From contig NW_026262712.1 of assembly GCF_021869535.1 (NCBI RefSeq), positions 64,164,100 to 64,228,099 on the forward strand: a stretch of DNA of 64,000 nucleotides. Direction: 5' to 3'. The position numbers and the translations under genes were made by a program. The notes under the pieces were generated by a model. That model ran no database searches. It saw only the letters and a list, made by a program, of their open reading frames with translations, and had not been told where the DNA came from. This DNA is from Mytilus californianus (lineage: Eukaryota; Mollusca; Bivalvia; Mytilida; Mytilidae). Shown here in pieces: positions 57,528 to 64,000 of the stretch. The first letter of the stretch is position 1; every line of letters starts with the position of its first letter.

Positions 57528-59653
57528 ATGGCAGGCTGTTTATCTAAAGCACGGTTATACAGATTTAAACATTCTCTCAATGAATGGACCGAGTTATGAC
57601 AGCAAACTGTTAAAAAAATAAATAACATTACAGATAATTTTAACAGACATTTTAAAAGGATTTCGAAGGCGAAAATTAGCGAATCTGCAGCTGGGATTGC
57701 TGGAGGTATTTTGACTGCAGTTTGGTTTGGTCTATCTTTTGTAACCTTTAGAGCCTCATTGGGACTAATTATTGCAGGTAAAATTTACACTATAACATGT
57801 AAATGTAAATGTAATGAAAAACAAATGTATAAAATGTGTCGATACATGTATTTTGGCATTGCACAAGGTCATGTTTTTCTCTGACTGTTTATGACGTCTT
57901 TCCACTAAATCTATTGGATGTTGGAAGTGTAATGATTGATATTTTAGTCTTAGATGCATGATTTTTTATTAGTTGTTTTTGGCTTTGAACTAGCTGTCAG
58001 TAATTGCGAGTACTCTCAGATCTGTACTTAGTGTCTTTTTGTTGTGGGGATGTATAAGTACCCGTCCACGTCCAATCTGTGTTTTTGTTAGATGTATTTC
58101 TATTTGTATCCATCTGATGAGTTAAGCCTTTTTCAACTGATTTTTATAGTTTGTTCTTATGTTGTACTATTACACCACTGTCCCAGGTTAGGGGGAGGTT
58201 TGGTGCCTTTAAACTTGTTTAACTCCGCCACATTCTGTATGTGCCTGTCCCAAGTCAGGATCCTGTAGTTAAATGGTTGTCGTTTGTTGCTGTGTAACAT
58301 ATTTGTTTTTCGCTCATTAAATTAGGTCGTTAGTTTTCTCGTTTGAATTGTTTTACATTTCATTTCGGGGCCTTTTATAGCTGACTATGCGGTATGGGCT
58401 TTGCTCATTGTTGAAGGCCGTACGGTGACCTATAGTTGTTAATTTCTGTGTCATTTGGTCTCTTGGGGAGAGTTGTCTCATTGGCAATCATACCACATCT
58501 TTCTTATTTTTATAAATGAAATGAATTAAATTTGAATATTGAAGTTAGATAAGAATTATTAATACTTTTCGTCTTTGTGAACATGTGCACAAGGTGGTCT
58601 AGGTTTTTGCTCGTGAACTGAGTAAACATACTTGTATAATTCATGAGATCTGGTCGAACAGATGACAACAAATAGAGTTTACTATTAATTAAATTCATAA
58701 TAGTCCTGAAATGACACGAAACACATTTTTTCATTATAAAGTTACCGATTCTAAGTTTTATGACGTTCGAAGATACCGTCTTTTTACTCTTTAGACTTGT
58801 GTAATTATTTCTTTTTTGTGTATGTGTGCAGCATCGTCCTTTGCAGGCGATTTGTATAATGTGTGTTGGTTTGTTGTTTTCTTACGACTCTTGTATATGT
58901 TTTAAAATGGCTTGAATTCCTTAGTCTTTTTTTTACAGATTTATTTGAAAAAGTATTCATTATATGCTTTTAAGGATAAAGTTTTGTTTGGTGAACATGT
59001 TTCGTTAAAGTACTGTATTATACATTCCTTGTTGTATGTTATACGATATAGGTGGCGTTATTGCCGGAGCAGGAGGAGTGACCGTAGGTACCTCCGCTGC
59101 AACTGATGCCATATTCTAACGAACACGAAAAACAGCAAATGAAGATATTTTAAAGAAAATATAATAATGAGATGATAGCTTGGGAAAAAATGCCTGGATA
59201 TTGGTGATAAGTTACAACAAAAAGCTAAACAATTTAATCCTCATTCCGGCATGGAAGAAGCTTTTCCCACTGGTTAAATTTTGGGCGAACCTTGTACTAG
59301 GAACTGGCCAAGCAGTTAAAACACAGGCTGGGATATCATCGCTAAAACTATCCTCACGTCACTTCGCATAGTAACCTCCTTTGATGATCTAGCACTTAAT
59401 AGAGTAAGAATAGGAGGCGGTATATGTAAGGCTCTCAGATTTGCTGCACGAACTCTTCATGTAGCCGGAGGGATTGTTGGCATTAATACCACTAGATGTT
59501 TACACTATGGTAGATTCAGCTATTGATGTTCACAAGAACTATCCACATAAAATATCATCTGCAATAAGAGGGTTTGCGAAAAAGATCGAAAAAGAATGCC
59601 CAATTAAAACCGAAATCGAAAAAATGATAGAAGACACATCAAATCGACTGTAA
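57528..59653 (+). pseudogene. Apolipoprotein-L-like gene, third copy, broken
   Basis: Exon 1 (57528-57776) starts MAGCLSKARLYRFKHSLNEW, meets TGA after WTEL, and goes on RHFKRISKAKISESAAGIAG, GILTAVWFGLSFVTFRASLG to a CAGGTAAAA donor. Exon 2 starts near 59052 (ATATAG acceptor) with GGVIAGAGGVTVGTSAATDA, has a TAA right after IF, and at least four small frameshifts (near 59155, 59185, 59270 and 59325). The end is well kept: IPLDVYTMVDSAIDVHKNYP to EKMIEDTSNRL and a TAA. The layout and splice sites equal the intact gene, but the intron grew to about 1.3 kb through a repeat at 58050-58505. The intact copy ends differently (NQYFFLYM), so this ending, NRL, may be the ancestral C-terminus. Confidence 0.9.
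58050..58505 (-). repeat. Dispersed mussel repeat in the pseudogene intron
   Basis: Full-looking minus-strand copy: GGGATGTATAAGTACCCGTC, CAGGTTAGGGGGAGGTTTGG, CTGTCCCAAGTCAGGATCCT, CGTTAGTTTTCTCGTTTGAA, GCTCATTGTTGAAGGCCGTA and CTCATTGGCAATCATACCAC. Confidence 0.8.
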
Positions 59654-60549
59654 AAATATTTAAATAACAATAATTAAGATTTAAATATATATATATATAT
59701 TCGTTTATAATGATTCTGCTTTCTGGTGCATTTAATTTTGAAAATAATTGTTTTATTTATGTGATATTGTGTTGCAAGCAAATGTTTTTGACGTCATTTA
59801 TTTGTCATCTAGAATGTTTAATTTTGTTAAAATGTGAGTCATAGGTGCACTGATAGTAGTTAATATATAATTCGTGCAAGTTGTTGAAATAATCGACCTT
59901 AGTGGTGTTACAAATTTTCTGGGGAGTTTAACTGAATTATCTTTCCTTGATCGAATACCATAATTCAGTACAAAACTGTCATAGTATTTTGTTTTTATTC
60001 TTGCAAAAAAGAGATATACATAACAGTTTTTTATCCAAAAGTTTATCTGTCCTTATAAAGTTTTCAGGTCGTGTTGGTTTTGTCTTAAGTTGTCTGCGGT
60101 TTTTGATATTTTATTTTAATGTCTTTGTTGCTTGTGTCTGCCACTTTCTTGTGTATTCTCTGACCAGGAACCATCGTATTGCCTTATTCAAAGTATCACA
60201 TTTTAGAGTTTTAGGATTAGCAAATTAGTAAATTTCAAGTACCTGGAATATCGCATGGTTAGATAACAGCCCTTCATAAATCCGCTATTGTATAGAGCCT
60301 TTTAAGCAAACGCGAATTTCAATATTTTGATATGAATAATATGACTTAAACCGATATCATTCGTGGACTGAGAACCGCTGAAAACCTATAACACACATGA
60401 TCTTTGTAAGGTCTCTTGTTGTTCACCTTGTGTTTCTGTGAAGAATTTAAAAAAAGAATTCTTCAGGGACCGACTACGCATTTATTTGACATGTTATTTT
60501 GCCATTAACATGGCTACGATCTCACTTAAAATATTGTTTTAAAACCAAT
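59654..60549. other. Non-coding sequence after the third APOL-like copy
   Basis: Contains a short (TA)n tract near 59685. ORF 59947-60228 is hydrophobic with no recognisable family. No exon is supported. Confidence 0.45.
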
Positions 60550-60880
60550 TGATCGCAGTGCAGCTGGAATATGCATTATGTCAAGAAAAATTTGAAACAG
60601 GTGACCGACGGGGATCATAAATATCCTTTATACATATTACATTTGCATATTGTGTTGTTTTCAAATAGTTTTTATCATAACACCACGAAACGGATCTTCC
60701 TGTACCATAAAAGTAGTGCTTTCTTAAGAATGTCTACTTTTTGTGTGTAAAATTAGCTTTGTATCCAAACAAAATAATAGAGGGATCATTACATTTTAAA
60801 TATTTAGTTGATTACACGAGATTCAAATAAGTATTATATAAAAACAAGTTTTACTTAGAGCAAGGTTAATGTAATTTACA
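60550..60880. repeat. Third copy of the block that follows APOL-like genes
   Basis: GTGCAGCTGGAATATGCATT matches 47977-47997 (GTGCAGCTCGAATATGCATT). The part 60775-60880 (minus) belongs to the APOL-linked repeat family: AATAGAGGGATCATTA and TTACTTAGAGCAAGGTTAAT. It has the same order as after the intact gene but without an ABCC fragment. Confidence 0.55.
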
Positions 60881-60889
60881 TTTTAATCT

Positions 60890-61415
60890 GGGATTCTATG
60901 ATTTACTTATTAGTTATTATTGGCTTTGAACTAGCTTTCAGTAACTGTGATTACTTTTAGATCGTTACTTTGTGTCTCTTGTGTTTATGTTAGTTTTTTT
61001 GTGCTAAGTTCATATCTGACAAGTCCTGCTCTTTCCAACTGATTTTTACAGTTTGTTCTTACGTTGTGCTGTAACATCATTTTCCCAGCCTAGGGGAGAG
61101 ATGAGCCCTCACAAACACGTTTAAACCCGTCACATTCTTCATGTGCCTTATCCAAGCCGGGAGCCTCTAATTTAATGGCTGTTGCTGGTTGCCGTCTGTG
61201 ATATCTGTTTTTCGTTTATTGTTTTGTCATAAATCAGCCCGTTGGTTTTTAAAGGTTGAATTGGTTCACATTTTGTCATGTCCTGGCCTTTTAAGGCTTA
61301 CTATATAGTATAGGTATGGTAATTATTGAAGGCCGCGCGGTGACCAGTAGTTACTTACAAGTGCATCATTTGGGTTTATGATAGAAAGTAGTCTCATTGG
61401 AAATCATACCGTATC
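60890..61415 (-). repeat. Dispersed mussel repeat
   Basis: Minus-strand copy with TTATTGGCTTTGAACTAGCT, CAACTGATTTTTACAGTTTG, CAGCCTAGGGGAGAGATGAG and GTCTCATTGGAAATCATACC. Confidence 0.75.
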
Positions 61416-62297
61416 TTTAATTTTATACTAATGATATTTTCTGAAGCTTCTTGATATTGTGTAAGAAGACCATTTAAAAATAAAACTTTAAACGTAGGTA
61501 ATGTGGTATGTGTGAGTCGAGCTAACAACCAGTTGGTCCATCATATCTCAGAGGTGAACTGTCTACCGGCAAGGCATTGTACATCCATTAATGGGGTATG
61601 TCTTGACAATTGAGCACTTACCGTTATTTTTATTCGATTGGATTCCCGTAAGTATACATTCAAATGTAATAAAGTTTAACTCGAGTGCACCTTCAACTCA
61701 CTCTTATGAAGTTGATTGTAAAGAGGATCATCCTTCTGAGGCCGTATTTGTTTACGTCGCTTTTTTTTTTATTTAGACATCTTTTGCTCTCCTGACTTTT
61801 ATTCTGAAATTTTTTTTATAAAATCAATTCAGCAGCAGATTGACTTTTATTTTGCTATAACTTTAGGCAAATTTGACACTTTTTTCTTCATCAAAATTGA
61901 TATATTCTTCTTTTCTTTGACTGTGAAATTCTGTTTGTTTAATCTATTTGGTTCTTTGTTGGTTCAATATACCGCATTTTTCACAGGACGATATAAAACT
62001 GTACATTTTGGACTGTTCAGTAAGCTACCATCTTGTTAGATAAATATGTTACCAAATATGTGTTATCTCGGGAAAAATGTGGATCTTTAACATATGGGTT
62101 AATCTTATCATTTTGGTTCTGGTTTCACAAAAACAAGTTGCTAGACTATCTCTTGTTTTATGTTCCATTAGCATTTTGTTAGCATTAATCATCAATTCCT
62201 GCTAAATTTTATATATTCAGTTTATAGTCTTCCTAATTTTCTATCAATTCTATGTGTAAAGTAATGAAACGAAAGGACCGTTTCATTAATGTTTTAT
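61416..62297. other. Non-coding AT-rich sequence
   Basis: No gene or repeat I can support. ORF 61591-61776 has no recognisable domain. Confidence 0.45.
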
Positions 62298-62470
62298 TGG
62301 GGGCCTTAGCGATCGAGTGGTCCAAAGAAGTTCGTCTACTGTATCACTAGTATGGAAGTGCTCCGCAAGTTCGACTCCAATGTTAATTGACTAGCTATAT
62401 AGGATTGTCAGAGGTTGGTGGTTCGTTCCGGGCAATTCTTCCACCAATAAACTGTGAACTATTCATTGAA
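62298..62470 (+). mobile_element. tRNA-derived SINE, second copy
   Basis: GGGGGCCTTAGCGATCGAGTGG gives a box A-like sequence and GCAAGTTCGACTCC a good box B, about 50 bp apart. The body has GGTTGGTGGTTCGTTCCGGG and CTTCCACCAATAAACTGTGA, the bivalve SINE pattern. The 3' end is not clear. The head is related to 17926-18164, and its box B is better conserved. Confidence 0.7.
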
Positions 62471-63427
62471 AGGACCTCATATATATAGCGGAACATGAAG
62501 GTGAAGGTAAATACCAGCTTCTTTTCTATGTATTTTAGGAAATTCTGAAAGAAGTTTACCTCGACTAAGGAACAAGTCGGCAATAAGAGGTTCACATAGG
62601 AATATCGACTGTCTGTTGAGTGTATTCCTACAATCGTAACATATATGTTGCCAATTAGATAAAAACTAACACCTTTCTTATGTTTGAACTTCGGTTAACT
62701 ACTGATGCCTTATGTCAGTGTCAGCGGAAGGCTTCTACAAATGTGAGTTATAAGAGTTTAGGATATGACTCTTGACATGTTTAGATCAAATCTTGGAAAG
62801 TATTGAAAACATTAACGTAGAGCGAAAAACCTGTCGCATAGATTGTTAGTTGTTATTTCAATAGCTCCCTATAAAAACCAAACAAGCGCCTTTCAAACAT
62901 TTGTAAAAGTTATATCCCATACCCAAGGTCTATTCCCGAAAATGGAAAGTTCAAAGTGGGGACAGTGAAGTCATATCTGTTGTTCGAAAACTGTATGTTG
63001 AGGTTGCATCCAGCTGTTCCTTATGTTTACCTTTTTTAAGTTTATTACGAAGAAGAAATGAATAGAAATCATATTTTATTTGCTTGCAGTGTCAATTTCC
63101 CATTTCTCTGCTGTAGTATACCTTCGTGTCCCATCGTATGGCGTTTACATATCTTAATTAATATATTTCGCTTTTGCATGTTCACATTATACGGAATTTA
63201 ATATTAAAGGTGTGCTGCTGAAACAAAAACTGCTGCAACAAAGTTATAATGAGGAACTGAAAATCGACAATACAAACGTTTCACGGTCACCATCACGAAT
63301 TTGTTGACAGATAAAATGATTCGCACATTGGGTGATGCCTTGACATAATTAGTCCAGCTTCTTTTGGACATTGTTGGACTTCGAGCGATTGCGTCAGTTT
63401 TTGTTTGATGCTTTGATTTTTATCTTC
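62471..63427. other. Non-coding sequence
   Basis: No gene, repeat or RNA that I can support. ORF 62395-62595 (-) overlaps the SINE and is not called. Confidence 0.45.
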
Positions 63428-63431
63428 TTAA

Positions 63432-63821
63432 GGATGTTCGCTACTCTGTTTCAAAATAACAACCTTTTTAAAAGACTGTTATAAATTGATAGTATATAAA
63501 TAAAGGAACTAAAAAAGCAGAAAAAAATGAAGGGTCCGTGTGCTTGTTTTCGAGATATAAGCCATTGAAAATTTGGCGGGAAATAATTCTCTCTAGATTT
63601 TTCATACATTTTACATTGGCACCCTTTTTCTTTCGAAAATTATGAAAAAATAACTAGGATTTTATAGCATTTTCAAATATGGCTTTTTAAACTATATAAA
63701 ATAAAATGATGAAAAGAAAAGTTGAAGTTAGCGGGAGAAATTTTTTAATGGTACTACATGGATAAAACCAGAGGATTCCGAATATCTGGCAAAATATCAA
63801 AAACATGAGGAGCGAACATCC
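63432..63821. mobile_element. 390-bp MITE with TTAA target duplication
   Basis: The ends GGATGTTCGCTACTC and GAGGAGCGAACATCC are inverted repeats with one mismatch, flanked by TTAA on both sides (63428-63431 and 63822-63825). TTAA duplication is typical of piggyBac, Kolobok and Sola3 families. No ORF. Confidence 0.8.
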
Positions 63822-63825
63822 TTAA

Positions 63826-64000
63826 TTGATTTACGAGGTTTGAATGTCGGTTAACTACTATTGTCTAAAGTTGAACATAATGTTTTATTTTAAGAGCAAA
63901 TTATAGAAGTTAACGCATTTGTGGAATTTCACCTTTCCACAATTGAGATTTTCTAAATTTATGTAATATTCATATATTCATATACCTGAGACAACCTATA
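63826..64000. other. Non-coding window end
   Basis: AT-rich. Nothing recognised. Confidence 0.4.

Noticed and set aside
17926-62470. tRNA genes at the SINE heads
   Set aside because: A- and B-box words are present but no cloverleaf with a proper acceptor stem and anticodon arm could be drawn. The bodies are SINE-like.

Overview
The window looks like nuclear DNA of a bivalve, most likely a mussel close to Mytilus. It is AT-rich and intron-bearing, with no bacterial-type operons. It is packed with dispersed repeats that I recognise as mussel/bivalve repeats, tRNA-derived SINEs, small inverted-repeat transposons, Penelope-like retroelements (PLEs) and hammerhead-ribozyme motifs. The species call is inference from repeat recognition, not from a search.

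Only two coding units look intact. The first is a two-exon apolipoprotein-L-like gene at 42184-43737 (+). The second is a Penelope-like retroelement of the Naiad type at about 35074-38800 (-). Its single reading frame (38756-35715) has an N-terminal GIY-YIG endonuclease, a CxC linker and a C-terminal reverse transcriptase. The frame has no frameshift, TAA or TAG, but it contains four in-frame TGA codons at positions where cysteine is expected. A textbook type II SECIS fold lies 53 nt after the TAA stop. This is a strong case for a transposon protein carrying four selenocysteines, and it is the main result of the window.

Layout. 1-7 kb: a very recent 2.76-kb tandem duplication of repeat DNA. 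8-10.5 kb: a dead ABCC-type transporter exon and a broken APOL-like exon 2 (-). 10.5-40.55 kb: a 30-kb segment with 16-bp terminal inverted repeats, sitting in what was the intron of that broken APOL gene; it contains the Naiad, a second PLE fragment, several MITEs and SINEs. 41.1 kb: the matching broken APOL exon 1 (-). 42.2-43.7 kb: the intact APOL-like gene (+). 44.2-47.3 kb: a tandem array of 539-bp PLE-like units carrying hammerhead motifs, a MITE and an RT-element tail. 47.7-49.4 kb: a mirror image of the 7-9 kb block, including a second dead ABCC exon. 51-56 kb: diverged copies of the repeat family seen at 1-7 kb. 57.5-59.7 kb: a third, dead APOL-like copy. 60-64 kb: repeats and MITEs.

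The gene history can be read from the layout. A block of about 4.5 kb (APOL-like gene, ABCC exon fragment, repeat) exists as a head-to-head inverted pair centred near 41.7 kb. A partial third copy lies at 57.5-60.9 kb. Only the 42.2-kb copy kept an open frame. The left copy was broken by the 30-kb insertion, a 0.5-kb insertion in exon 2 and end deletions.
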